NCBI RefSeq assembly: GCF_001693415.1
Contig: NZ_MAKX01000001.1
Span: forward strand, 434,300 to 498,299
Direction of reading: 5' to 3'
Length of the DNA stretch: 64,000 nt
Origin: Tenacibaculum soleae
Lineage (GTDB): Bacteria > Bacteroidota > Bacteroidia > Flavobacteriales > Flavobacteriaceae
Shown piece by piece: positions 1-8,371 of the stretch (within the stretch, counting starts at the first letter, position 1; the number at the start of each line of letters is the position of its first letter). The position numbers and the translations under genes were made by a program. The notes under the pieces were generated by a model, which was given only the letters and a program-made list of their open reading frames with translations, was not told where the DNA came from and did not search any database.

Positions 1-168
1 AATACCATAAGGCATGGTTCTTAAATAACAAATTCCACCATTTTTATTAGCATACGTTGTAATGCGTTCCTTTTTTGTTTCTATAATTCCATCAAAAGAC
101 AAAAGAAATGCTCGTGCTTCTAAAAAAAGACTTTTGTGTACAGATTCTAAATCTTTATCGTATTGCAT
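1..168 (-). CDS. DUF1801-like protein, cut by the window edge
   Basis: An open frame starts at an ATG whose complement is at 166-168 and runs off the left edge after 56 codons, so the C-terminal part is missing. The visible protein starts MQYDKDLESVHKSL and goes on with a segment, FDGIIETKKERITTYANKNGG followed by ICYLRTMPYGI, that resembles the start of the DUF1801/YdhG fold, in which a short helix is followed by a beta-hairpin with a Gly-rich turn. Family function is unknown. It lies 11 bp downstream of the GyrI-like gene and is probably co-transcribed with it; those two kinds of small protein are often neighbours. The assignment rests on a partial sequence and is tentative. Confidence 0.5.
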   Translation of the reverse strand, partial: MQYDKDLESVHKSLFLEARAFLLSFDGIIETKKERITTYANKNGGICYLRTMPYGI

Positions 169-179
169 TGTTTTATCTT

Positions 180-638
180 TTAAGAATTTACAGCGATAAA
201 AATATCTACTTCGGCATTTAATGGATCTTGAGCTGCTGCTCCGTATATTTCAAAATCGGCGGTGTAACTCCTATCTAAATCTGTTTTCCATATAGTATTC
301 CATTTTTCATAAACAGCTCCTTTGGTTAAATCTCCTTTTGCTATAAATTTTTTATATGATGAAGCTTCTATCGTTATTGCGACAAAACCTTCAGGAATTT
401 CATCAATATTGTTTACGCGGCATCCTAAAATTGTAGTATACGGCTTGGTATAATCACTTTCATAATCGGTATATATTGAATATATATCGGATGCTGTTTT
501 ATTCGGAATTTTTTCTAAAATACCTTCCGTCATAAAAGTGTTCCATAATGTGCCTATGTCTTTGGCGGCTTGATTATTTTCATTGGTTGTTCTTACTGCA
601 ATACCAATTATTTTAAATGCTTCTAATTCTTGTTTCAT
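180..638 (-). CDS. GyrI-like / AraC-effector-binding domain protein
   Basis: A 152-residue soluble protein with no signal peptide or DNA-binding region. The pattern of an N-terminal strand (FKIIGIAVRTTN), a helix with IGTLWNTFM, a middle strand with YTTILGCRV, then PEGFVAITIEASSYKKF and a closing FEIYG-acidic-EVDIFIAV strand is typical of the stand-alone effector-binding fold (GyrI-like, Cass2, C-terminal domain of AraC/BmrR regulators). Such proteins bind hydrophobic or cationic small molecules. The gene is 24 bp downstream of the polysaccharide deacetylase and 11 bp upstream of the DUF1801-like frame, so it likely sits in the same transcription unit. The ligand cannot be read from sequence. 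Confidence 0.75.
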   Translation of the reverse strand: MKQELEAFKIIGIAVRTTNENNQAAKDIGTLWNTFMTEGILEKIPNKTASDIYSIYTDYESDYTKPYTTILGCRVNNIDEIPEGFVAITIEASSYKKFIAKGDLTKGAVYEKWNTIWKTDLDRSYTADFEIYGAAAQDPLNAEVDIFIAVNS

Positions 639-662
639 AGTTTATTTTGTTATTCTTTATTT

Positions 663-1598
663 TTAAAGACCTAAACGACCCATTGCTTCTTTTTCATAAC
701 GACTGTCTTCTGCTGGATAACGTAAAATTGAATCGTATTTTTTTGTTTGCTTTGCTAACGCCCATAAAAGACTTTCGCCTGCTGGAATTGTCACAGGAGT
801 TTTAGCATAAATAGGATCTTTATAAGCTTTTTCTGCATTAACAATCTCCCAACCATTTTTTTTAAAGTGTTTGATTAAATCATCAATAAACAATGCTGAT
901 GTTAAATTATGATGCAATAATATATTGTGATGAATTTGTCTGCCAGTTAACTCTTTTCCTAAAGAATTATAATATTCCGCGCGATTAAAAAGATGTTTTA
1001 AATAGTAATTTCTATATCCTGAAATATCGCTTTGCGGATTTTCTTTTAAACGTTTTACTAAACGCTGATTAATATACCAATCAGAAGCATCAATTGTTAC
1101 GTGGCCAGTTTTATAATTCTGTTCTTTTAAAAATTTTCTAAAGCCATCTCTTTTTTCAACAGTGTTGCCTTCTTTTAAATACGGAAACCGAAATAATTTT
1201 GTAAAATTTGAATACTTGTTAATTAAAGAATCATTTTTTAATAGTTCTTGTTTAAAACGATTTAAACTTACTTTTTTACTATTAAAATACGGATGAGAAT
1301 ACGTGTGATTTGCGATTAAATGACCCGCATCATTCCAATTTTTTATAATCGTTTTTCCTGCTTCATTATCTAAGTTTTTTCCTTTAACAAACAACACTGC
1401 TTTTACATTTTCTGCTGCCAGTTTACCTAGTAATAATTGATTCCAGTCAGCATTTTTATATCCCGGAAAATCTTGTGTAGCACCATCATCAAACGAAAAA
1501 GAGATTTTAGGTTTTTCTATTTTCTTTTGATCATTACATGCTGATAGCATTAAAAGACCACAAATTAAAAAACTATATAATAATGAAAATCGGTTCAT
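663..1598 (-). CDS. Polysaccharide deacetylase family lipoprotein
   Basis: A 311-residue protein with a type II signal peptide (lipobox LSAC, lipidated Cys at about 21). The NodB fold is marked by SFDDG at 35-39, with the two Asp residues (one catalytic base, one metal ligand), and by HTYSH at about 98-102, the HxxxH metal site. The family removes acyl groups from N- or O-acetylated sugars in peptidoglycan, chitin or surface glycans. Lipidation places it in the periplasm or at the outer membrane. Its start directly abuts the stop of the upstream alpha/beta hydrolase gene (1599), so the two are co-transcribed. The substrate is not evident. Confidence 0.85.
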   Translation of the reverse strand: MNRFSLLYSFLICGLLMLSACNDQKKIEKPKISFSFDDGATQDFPGYKNADWNQLLLGKLAAENVKAVLFVKGKNLDNEAGKTIIKNWNDAGHLIANHTYSHPYFNSKKVSLNRFKQELLKNDSLINKYSNFTKLFRFPYLKEGNTVEKRDGFRKFLKEQNYKTGHVTIDASDWYINQRLVKRLKENPQSDISGYRNYYLKHLFNRAEYYNSLGKELTGRQIHHNILLHHNLTSALFIDDLIKHFKKNGWEIVNAEKAYKDPIYAKTPVTIPAGESLLWALAKQTKKYDSILRYPAEDSRYEKEAMGRLGL

Positions 1599-2459
1599 TT
1601 ATAATGAATTTTTAATTTCATTTACAATTAAGATATTATCAACCGAACTCTGTACGTGTTTAGACCGCTCTAATAAAATCACTTTTTTTAATGATGGAAA
1701 TATTTTTTTAGCTCTTTTAATCATTTTTTCGCCAGGAAACATTAAATCATTTTTAGCTGCAAAAAGCGTTATAGGAGTAGTAATTACTTGTGCAGCTTTT
1801 GTACTGATTACAGGAACGGGTGTAAAATCCATTGTAAAATGTAAAAACACTTCTGATAAAAACTGTATTGCAAAATTGTCTTGTTCTGTAAATAACTCTT
1901 TTAAAAAACGCTGTACATACTTCTCTTTTTTTGTTTTCATATAACGTTTCATCGGAATAAAAACCTTAAACAATGCTTTTAACGGATTCCCATTTACAAT
2001 GTACGCAGGAGCTGTTAAAAAAACTTCTTTTATATTTTCTTGTTTAAACGCTAATGTTTTTAAAATAACCAATCCTCCAAAGGAAAATCCGGCAAGCGAT
2101 ACATTTTTTAAATGTAAGGCATCAATTACTTCATGCATCCATTTTCCGTAATCATCGTTTTTCATCGACAACCTAGTTTCGGCACTTTTATTAGGCTGTG
2201 CTAATACATCAATAGCAAAAATTTGGAAACTTGATTCTAACCCTTTGTAAGTTTCTAAAGCAATGGGTGCACAGCCATTAGAGCCATGCACAATTAACAT
2301 CGGAGGACTTGACGCATTGCCTGTTACAATAACATTTGTTTTTCCGAAAGAAGTAGTAATTTCTCTCGAATTATAATCAATATTCAAATCTCTTAATTTT
2401 TCATTGTAGAGATTTAAAATTGCTATTTTTCCTTTTATAGATTTATAAAGTGAGTTCAT
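1599..2459 (-). CDS. Alpha/beta hydrolase
   Basis: A 286-residue cytoplasmic protein. The oxyanion region VHGSNGCAP at 58-66, the nucleophile elbow GFSFG at 124-128 (Ser126), the acid region AAKNDLMFPG and the late LERSKHVQ His give a full alpha/beta hydrolase triad. This group covers esterases, lipases and C-C hydrolases, and substrate cannot be told apart here. It is the first gene of a unit that continues with the deacetylase and probably the GyrI-like and DUF1801-like genes. A near-consensus TAAACTTG box lies just upstream on the minus strand. Confidence 0.85.
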   Translation of the reverse strand: MNSLYKSIKGKIAILNLYNEKLRDLNIDYNSREITTSFGKTNVIVTGNASSPPMLIVHGSNGCAPIALETYKGLESSFQIFAIDVLAQPNKSAETRLSMKNDDYGKWMHEVIDALHLKNVSLAGFSFGGLVILKTLAFKQENIKEVFLTAPAYIVNGNPLKALFKVFIPMKRYMKTKKEKYVQRFLKELFTEQDNFAIQFLSEVFLHFTMDFTPVPVISTKAAQVITTPITLFAAKNDLMFPGEKMIKRAKKIFPSLKKVILLERSKHVQSSVDNILIVNEIKNSL

Positions 2460-2566
2460 TTTTAAAATTTAGGACAAGTTTACTAAAATTAATAATTTTA
2501 ACCCTATTTTTATGCGTCAAAAAAATGTTAATTATTAAAGGGTGATTAAAAAAACATAATTAGTTA

Positions 2567-3313
2567 CTACACTCTTATTTTTTTGCTTATTTCTGATGTA
2601 TTATAAATTACAGGCATTTTACCTTTCCACTGTTCCCAAAGTTCATTTTTTGTGATTAGCTTACTCATAAAACTAGCTACATTATTTCTGCTAACGTCAC
2701 CTGCATTAAAAATAGCACTTCTTGTTGGTGAAGGATGAATTTCATAATCGGTAACTTTATTTTCATTAATCAATGAATCAGGTCTAACAGCAGTCCATTC
2801 AATATATTTATTATTTTGACCAATTTGAGAACGTAAATAATCAGCTGCTTTTTCATTATCAACATGTGGAGGTAATAATAATCGAAGTAAAAAAATTACG
2901 AATCTTTGTGCAATAGAAATCGGCTCGTTTAAGTCGCGGTTTCTATTCCCTGTTGTATTCATTAAAACAAACTTAATTGTTTGATTTGGGTTGTTGCTTT
3001 TTACAGCATCGCAGAGTTTTTTTACCGCATCAGTAACCAATCGCCTGGGTTTTCCATAAATTCCTTTCCAACTCAATGTATGCCCTAAACAAGAAGCTAT
3101 TGCAGTACAATCGGCAACGATTCTACTCATTTTCTCATCATTTAGTTCTAAAATACTTGCATGAATAATTTCTAAATCACGGTTGTTTTTCCACGATTTT
3201 GGTAATTTTTCTGGTGATCTTACAATTACTTTTACCTTATGTTTTTGGGCTAAAAGTTGTGCTACTAATTTTGATCCTGTTGCGCCGCTTGCGCCAACTA
3301 CTAATGTTTTCAT
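2567..3313 (-). CDS. NmrA/SDR-like NAD(P)-binding protein
   Basis: A 248-residue protein that begins with a Rossmann nucleotide-binding motif GASGATGSK at 7-15, typical of atypical (NmrA-like) short-chain dehydrogenases. The middle shows KFVLMNTTGN and a WTAVRPDSL segment typical of the family, followed by a long C-terminal region. There is no classical YxxxK catalytic pair, so it may sense the redox cofactor or act as an atypical reductase. It is the last gene of the six-gene operon read from 7000 downwards, 5 bp after the CatB-type acetyltransferase gene. Confidence 0.8.
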   Translation of the reverse strand: MKTLVVGASGATGSKLVAQLLAQKHKVKVIVRSPEKLPKSWKNNRDLEIIHASILELNDEKMSRIVADCTAIASCLGHTLSWKGIYGKPRRLVTDAVKKLCDAVKSNNPNQTIKFVLMNTTGNRNRDLNEPISIAQRFVIFLLRLLLPPHVDNEKAADYLRSQIGQNNKYIEWTAVRPDSLINENKVTDYEIHPSPTRSAIFNAGDVSRNNVASFMSKLITKNELWEQWKGKMPVIYNTSEISKKIRV

Positions 3314-3318
3314 GGCTA

Positions 3319-3942
3319 TTATTTAAGCAGTTTTTCAACTTCATTATCAGTTAAATTCTGAATGTTTTTGGTAATTTTTTCAATATCCCAATTCCACCAT
3401 TCCAGTTCTAAAAGTTGTGCTATTTTTTCATCAGAAAAGCGTCTTTTAATCTCTTTTGCTGGATTACCTCCAACAATTGTATATGGAGGTACATCTTTTA
3501 CAACGGTAGCATTAGTAGCGATGATAGCACCATCGCCAATAGTTACACCTGCCATAATTGTTGCATTGTAACCAATCCAAACATCGTTACCAATGTTAAT
3601 ATTTCCTTTTTTCGGATAGGTTTTTCCTTCCATCGCATTTTCCCATCCATTTCCAAAAATTGCAAACGGATAAGTAGAAATACTATCGGTTAAATGATTT
3701 GCTCCATTCATAATAAACTTTACATCAGAAGCTATCATACAAAACTTACCAATAATTAATTTATCGCCTGTAAAATCGAAATGATATTTTACATTTTTTT
3801 CAAAGTTTTCTACATTTTCAAAATCATCATAATAGGTATAATCGCCAACAATAATATTCGGGTTTTTAATGATGTTTTTTAAAAAACAAAGTCGATCGTA
3901 ATTAGCTAATGGAAATTTTTGGGTTGTATCTGGTCCTGTCAT
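3319..3942 (-). CDS. CatB-related (xenobiotic) O-acetyltransferase
   Basis: A 207-residue left-handed beta-helix enzyme, the usual length for the Vat/CatB family. It has the family signature NGANHLTDSISTYPF with the catalytic His at 83, the FGNGWE segment, the hexapeptide repeats IGNDVWIGYNATIMAGVTIG and the GGNPAKEIKRRF coenzyme A motif near 158-169. Known members acetylate chloramphenicol (CatB) or streptogramin A (Vat); many chromosomal homologues have no proven substrate. The gene is two genes away from a class D beta-lactamase in one tightly packed operon. An antibiotic substrate is possible but not shown. Confidence 0.9.
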   Translation of the reverse strand: MTGPDTTQKFPLANYDRLCFLKNIIKNPNIIVGDYTYYDDFENVENFEKNVKYHFDFTGDKLIIGKFCMIASDVKFIMNGANHLTDSISTYPFAIFGNGWENAMEGKTYPKKGNINIGNDVWIGYNATIMAGVTIGDGAIIATNATVVKDVPPYTIVGGNPAKEIKRRFSDEKIAQLLELEWWNWDIEKITKNIQNLTDNEVEKLLK

Positions 3943-3944
3943 AA

Positions 3945-4508
3945 TTAGCTTGTTTTTTTGTTTATTTTTTTAGCAGTGAATACTATGAATAGTACAACCA
4001 AGCTTATAAAATATGCGCTAGTTGTAATACTTTTTATAATTGTAAACGCACTTGTTATTTTTACTAAAAGAGGTGTTATTTCTGTATAATTATTGAGCAT
4101 TACAATTATTCCAAAATTTTCTAAATAGTCAAATAACCCTGTAATTAATGGAAGTAAACATAGATATATAAAAGGTTTTTTTAATCTATTTATTTTTTTT
4201 AGAAAATATCCTGAAAGCAAGCAATAAGAAATACCAAAAAGGAAAGGGTAAATCATATCAACGGGAAGTTGATTTGTTAGGTAGGTTTTACGACCAACAT
4301 CGCCAAGTGATGTAAACAACTCGGTAACATAATTATAATCATATCCTGTAGGCATCATATCTAACAATTTCATTCCGTTTGAAAACTTCATTGTTCCAGG
4401 AATTGTAATTGTTAACATCAAAGCGTAGATTATATTGGTTAATACAAAAAGTAATAACACCTTTTTTCCTGATATGTTTTTCTGTATAAAACTGATCAAT
4501 TTCCTCAT
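3945..4508 (-). CDS. Unrecognised four-helix membrane protein
   Basis: A 187-residue protein with about four hydrophobic segments, near residues 18-36, 86-103, 112-135 and 158-178, and a basic C-terminus (KKINKKTS). A soluble loop of about 45 residues follows helix 1. No family motif was recognised. It sits between the acetyltransferase (2 bp away) and the beta-lactamase (4 bp away) in the operon, so its expression is probably tied to them. A transport, sensing or tolerance role is possible, but nothing in the sequence decides between them. Confidence 0.7.
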   Translation of the reverse strand: MRKLISFIQKNISGKKVLLLFVLTNIIYALMLTITIPGTMKFSNGMKLLDMMPTGYDYNYVTELFTSLGDVGRKTYLTNQLPVDMIYPFLFGISYCLLSGYFLKKINRLKKPFIYLCLLPLITGLFDYLENFGIIVMLNNYTEITPLLVKITSAFTIIKSITTSAYFISLVVLFIVFTAKKINKKTS

Positions 4509-4512
4509 GGTT

Positions 4513-5346
4513 TTATTCTATATTTTTAAGAGCTTCAATAGTTATTTCTTTTCTAGCTTTGGTAAATAGATTAGGATTGGTATCTAAATTAGGTTCAATG
4601 TTTGTTGCAAAAAAATAGACATTTTTGTTCTTTTCAAGATATCCTACAAACCAGCCATTTCTTTTACCACTTCTAACAGATAAGCCTGTTTTTCCTCTTA
4701 ATTTAAAATTCTCTATATCTTTTACAAGCATCATTTTTTTCATAATCCCTTCTGTTCTTTTAGAAATAGGAAGTTTTGATTCATAAAGTCGCTTTAAAAA
4801 ATCGATTTGCTCAAATTGATTGATTTTAGAGCTTCCTTCTAACCAAAAATTATCAATGGTGATTGTATCAAACTTCATGTTACCAAATTCTAATTCATCA
4901 AGAAGGTTTTGCATTCTGTTTACACCAACTTTTCTTGCTATTCCTTGATAACAAGGCACACACGAATAATGAAATGCGTTTTTTAAAATTAGGTCTTGTT
5001 CCCAAATCTTGTACGCTCTCTTTTCGCCGTTCCAAGCAAATAAAGTACTATCATTTTTAACAATCCCTAACTCTAAGGCAATAATAGAGTTCGGAATTTT
5101 AAAAGTAGAGGCTGGTAAACGACCAATTGTTGCCCAATCAAAATCATTGGAATAATAGGTGTTCTTTTTTAAATCATAAATTAGTACAGCTCCTGTTACG
5201 TTTTGATTGTTTATAATTTTTTGAAACTCAGGTTCTATTATTTTCTTAATTTCAAGATTAACAATTTCTTTTCTTTTGTTTTCAACTTTATTTTTACAAG
5301 CACTTATTGCAAAAAACACTACGAATAAATAGAGGCTATTTCTCAT
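4513..5346 (-). CDS. Class D (OXA-type) beta-lactamase, lipoprotein
   Basis: A 277-residue serine beta-lactamase. The motifs appear in the right order and spacing: STFK at 80-83 (nucleophilic Ser80, carboxylatable Lys83), SCV at 128-130, FGN at 154-156 in place of YGN, as in the OXA-23 group, and KTG at 219-221, followed by GWFVGYLE. The segment QFEQIDFLKRLYESKLP is also typical of class D. The N-terminus has a lipobox (ISAC, Cys17), so the enzyme should be membrane-anchored in the periplasm. It hydrolyses penicillins and possibly other beta-lactams; spectrum cannot be read from sequence. It lies 2 bp from the methionine aminopeptidase gene. Confidence 0.92.
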   Translation of the reverse strand: MRNSLYLFVVFFAISACKNKVENKRKEIVNLEIKKIIEPEFQKIINNQNVTGAVLIYDLKKNTYYSNDFDWATIGRLPASTFKIPNSIIALELGIVKNDSTLFAWNGEKRAYKIWEQDLILKNAFHYSCVPCYQGIARKVGVNRMQNLLDELEFGNMKFDTITIDNFWLEGSSKINQFEQIDFLKRLYESKLPISKRTEGIMKKMMLVKDIENFKLRGKTGLSVRSGKRNGWFVGYLEKNKNVYFFATNIEPNLDTNPNLFTKARKEITIEALKNIE

Positions 5347-5348
5347 TT

Positions 5349-6110
5349 TTAAATACTACCGTTAGCTGTTGTTAAAATGATTGGTTTTTTATCAGTAATT
5401 AAAATAGTGTGTTCATGTTGTGCTACATAACCTCCTTTATTACCAACCAGTGTCCAACCATCTTTTAACTCTACCGCTACCGTTGACTTAGTTGAAATAA
5501 AAGTTTCGATAGCTACAGTTGTATTCTTTTTAAAACGCTCTCTGTTGCTTTTAACTCGGTAATTTAAAATGTTTTCTGGCTTTTCGTGTAAACTTCTTCC
5601 AACACCGTGACCTGCTAAATTCTCAATTACCTTAAAGCCTCTTTTTTTAGCTTCAGTTTCAATTATATGACCAATGTCAGCAATTTTAACACCTCCTTTT
5701 GTACTATTAATCGCTTTCATTAAAATTTCTTTTGATGCATTTACTAAAGGTTGATGATTGTTTACATCTTTTCCAAGAACAAAAGAACTTCCGTTGTCTG
5801 ACCAAAAACCATTTAATTCGGCAGAAACATCAATATTTATTAAATCCCCTTCTTTTAAAATAATTTTTTTTGATGGAATTCCATGCGCTGCAACCTCATT
5901 TACACTAATACAAGTATACCCTGGAAATCCGTAAGTTTCGAAAGGAGCCGATTTTGCACCGTAACTTTTTAACAATTCAGCACCATAATAATCTAATTCT
6001 TTGGTAGACATACCCACTTTTGCAAAAGTTTTCATTTTTTTTAACGTTGTACCTACAGCTTCGCTAACTTTTTGCATTCCTACTAATTCTTCTTCTTTTG
6101 TTATCGACAT
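5349..6110 (-). CDS. map: Methionine aminopeptidase, type I
   Basis: A 253-residue M24A peptidase that removes the initiator Met from nascent proteins. All metal ligands are present: Asp94 and Asp105 (INIDVSAELNGFWSDNG), His168 (AGHGVGRSLHE), Glu202 (AIETF) and Glu233 (QHEHT). The substrate His76 is in AAHGIPS. Housekeeping map genes of this phylum often lie with ribosomal protein genes, so this copy, placed between an esterase and a beta-lactamase in one operon, is probably a second, accessory MetAP. That is an inference because the rest of the genome is not visible. Confidence 0.92.
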   Translation of the reverse strand: MSITKEEELVGMQKVSEAVGTTLKKMKTFAKVGMSTKELDYYGAELLKSYGAKSAPFETYGFPGYTCISVNEVAAHGIPSKKIILKEGDLINIDVSAELNGFWSDNGSSFVLGKDVNNHQPLVNASKEILMKAINSTKGGVKIADIGHIIETEAKKRGFKVIENLAGHGVGRSLHEKPENILNYRVKSNRERFKKNTTVAIETFISTKSTVAVELKDGWTLVGNKGGYVAQHEHTILITDKKPIILTTANGSI

Positions 6111-6118
6111 TTTTTCTT

Positions 6119-7000
6119 TTACAATCTTTTAATTAATTCACTTAAAGCCTTTTTAGCTTCTTTCATAACAGGTAATAACGGCCAAATATGTGGCATTTTA
6201 TCTCCAAAAACAACTTCAACCTCCACATTGTATTTTTTCATTTTTTGAACAGCTAATTGTTGATCTGGATATGTAATATCGTTTTCAGCTAAAAACAAAA
6301 TAGTTTTCGGAAACTGATTAAAACTTCCGTTAAGGGGGGAAATTATTTCATTTTTTAAATCAACATTTCCGACACACATTTTCTTAGCGCTTAGTACTCC
6401 TTTTTTAGACAACATCGGATCTTTTTTATCAACAATAGCAATTGTTTTATTAGACATTGTTGCATCCATCACAGGAGAAATCAATATGATTTTATTAGGT
6501 AATTCATCATTATTCTTGATTAATCGCTGTGTTAAAGTGGTAACTAAAGTACCTCCAACAGAATCACCTATTAATGTTATTTGTTTTCCTTTATACTTTT
6601 TTAATGCTTGTTGATATACAGCATCAATATTGTTTGAGATTTCAGTTATTTTGTGTTCTGGAGCTTTCGGATAATTGCACATCCAAATGGTTAAATTTGT
6701 ATGTTTTGCTATTTCACGCAAAGTATCCCAATGGTGTTTTGCTGGCCCAGAAATAAAAGCACCGCCGTGAATAAATAGCACTAATTTATCTAACGTTTTT
6801 TCTGATTTTATCTCTGTAATTGAGGTTTTACTGATTTTAAAACTTCTTATTTTTTTATTTTTAAAAGAACTTGTTTTTGGATGATGCACATTTTCTTTCC
6901 TAATTTTTTTATAATCTATAGGCTCGGCACTAAAGGTCTTTTTTACGTCTTTTAGTTTTAAAACTAATAAAGTGATGTAATAAGTAATGCTTTTATTCAT
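6119..7000 (-). CDS. HSL-family alpha/beta hydrolase (esterase)
   Basis: A 293-residue protein with the hormone-sensitive-lipase type signature HGGAF at 78-82 (oxyanion hole) and GDSVGG at 145-150 (Ser147). The acid lies in AENDITYPD and the catalytic His in MPHIWPL. Family members hydrolyse short-chain esters or lactones. It is the first gene of the operon that continues with map, the class D beta-lactamase, a membrane protein, the acetyltransferase and the SDR-like gene. A TAAATTTG promoter box lies 11 bp upstream of the start. Confidence 0.88.
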   Translation of the reverse strand: MNKSITYYITLLVLKLKDVKKTFSAEPIDYKKIRKENVHHPKTSSFKNKKIRSFKISKTSITEIKSEKTLDKLVLFIHGGAFISGPAKHHWDTLREIAKHTNLTIWMCNYPKAPEHKITEISNNIDAVYQQALKKYKGKQITLIGDSVGGTLVTTLTQRLIKNNDELPNKIILISPVMDATMSNKTIAIVDKKDPMLSKKGVLSAKKMCVGNVDLKNEIISPLNGSFNQFPKTILFLAENDITYPDQQLAVQKMKKYNVEVEVVFGDKMPHIWPLLPVMKEAKKALSELIKRL

Positions 7001-7011
7001 TATTGCTTTAA

Positions 7012-7019
7012 CAAATTTA
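7012..7019 (-). promoter_or_regulatory. Promoter -7 box of the esterase-map-bla-cat operon
   Basis: The minus strand reads TAAATTTG here, an exact match to the Bacteroidetes -7 element TAnnTTTG, 11 bp before the esterase start. No TTG was seen at the usual -33 distance. The mRNA leader would be only about 6 nt. A six-gene transcript from this point is inferred from gene gaps of 2-8 bp. Confidence 0.55.
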
Positions 7020-7190
7020 TACAGTTAGTGCCATAAAAATAAAGCTTATTACAGAGGTATATAAAATTTTGTGACGAACTGTTATTTAAATACCACCAAT
7101 CGTTAAATATTGATGATAAAGCTTATTTTCTTAATTCTAAAAAGAAGTTACAATCTATACATAATAGAAAAAAATTAAACGACCATCCAT

Positions 7191-7925
7191 CTATAAAACG
7201 TAATTCTTGATTAAAAAATCAGCTTGAAAACCTAGTTTTAAATACAAACCTTTTCCCATCTCCGAAGCTTGTAAAACCATATATTCATTATTGTTTTCGA
7301 TACCTTTATTTATCAATGCCTTCATGATTTTATCTGCATATCCTTTTCTACGATTATGTGGAGGAACGCCAACTGAATGTGCGCCAATAATAGAATCAGT
7401 TTCAAATGTCAACGTAGTTCCTACAGGTTTGTTTCCATCAAGGGCAAGGTAATAGTTAATGTTTTTTAATGTTTTTAACACTGTTTTATCACCAATCACA
7501 TATCCAAAAGATTTTTGAAACAGCTCCGCCCAAATATTTGCTTCTTTTTCGTTTGAAACCAGTAATAATTTAAAATTCTCGTTTAACTCATAAGATGTTT
7601 CTAATTTTAAAGACATACCTACTTGTTCGAACTTTAATTTGAAATCATTGGCTACAAAAAGCTGTATATTATTATTCGGATAATAATCCCAAATAGGAAT
7701 GGTAATATTTGAAGAAGTTATTGCTAGCTTGCTTTTTATTTCATCAATATTTTTTTGATCTATTTTTTGATCAAACCACAATCTATTTGGCCATTGCGTT
7801 CCAAAAACCTCAGCATATTCAAATGCTGGAAATTGATGATATCCATTAAAATAAACTCCAACTGTTTTCCATAACTCTGTTAAATTTTCAATATTTTTTT
7901 GTTGTATATTTTTTTCTTTTTTCAT
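7191..7925 (-). CDS. GNAT family N-acetyltransferase
   Basis: A 244-residue protein. The C-terminal half carries the acetyl-CoA motif A of GNAT enzymes, GVPPHNRRKGYADKIMKALI at about 189-208, followed by a strand and the motif B-like MGKGLYLKLGFQAD. The N-terminal half (about 1-120) looks like a degenerate second GNAT-type fold, as in two-domain members of the family. It is the last gene of a three-gene operon; its ATG overlaps the stop of the YdcZ-like gene by 4 bp. The acceptor substrate is unknown. Confidence 0.82.
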   Translation of the reverse strand: MKKEKNIQQKNIENLTELWKTVGVYFNGYHQFPAFEYAEVFGTQWPNRLWFDQKIDQKNIDEIKSKLAITSSNITIPIWDYYPNNNIQLFVANDFKLKFEQVGMSLKLETSYELNENFKLLLVSNEKEANIWAELFQKSFGYVIGDKTVLKTLKNINYYLALDGNKPVGTTLTFETDSIIGAHSVGVPPHNRRKGYADKIMKALINKGIENNNEYMVLQASEMGKGLYLKLGFQADFLIKNYVL

Positions 7926-8371
7926 TTTAAATTAATTAATAATATTCCTGATAACATGGTAAAAACACCAATAATTCTTTTAATAGTTATGGGTTCGGTT
8001 GGTAAATTTAACCACCCAAAATGACCTGCAATTACAGAAAACGCCAATTGACCAAATAAGCCCAACGATATCATTGTTGAAATACCTAATTTTGGAATGG
8101 TATAATAATACAAACTGATACCGATTACGCTAAGCAAACCACCTGTAAACCATAAATAAATTGGAATTTCTTTAATAGTTTCTGCTGTTGGTAAATTTTT
8201 AGAGCTTATAAAAATAAAAACAATCGCAAAAACTGTACTACTAAAAAAAGCTGCTACAGATGCCATTAATGGGTTTTTTAATAACACTCCTAAATTAGAA
8301 TTTAAGCCACCTTGAGCTGCCAAAAAAACACCACCAATTACGGCGAGTAATGATAAGCTGTATTGATTCAT
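7922..8371 (-). CDS. DMT superfamily YdcZ-type (DUF606) membrane protein
   Basis: A 149-residue hydrophobic protein with five predicted helices. The start, AVIGGVFLAAQGGLNSNLG, is the typical YdcZ/DUF606 signature with a small-residue helix and AAQGGLNS. These are half-size relatives of drug/metabolite transporters and are thought to act as dimers; transported substrates are unknown. The gene overlaps both neighbours by 4 bp (7922-7925 and 8368-8371), so translation is probably coupled to the nitroreductase and the GNAT enzyme. Confidence 0.85.
   Translation of the reverse strand: MNQYSLSLLAVIGGVFLAAQGGLNSNLGVLLKNPLMASVAAFFSSTVFAIVFIFISSKNLPTAETIKEIPIYLWFTGGLLSVIGISLYYYTIPKLGISTMISLGLFGQLAFSVIAGHFGWLNLPTEPITIKRIIGVFTMLSGILLINLK

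Noticed and set aside
2567..7000. Possible acquired antibiotic resistance island
   Set aside because: No integrase, transposase, attachment site or change in base composition was seen; gene spacing is that of a native operon.
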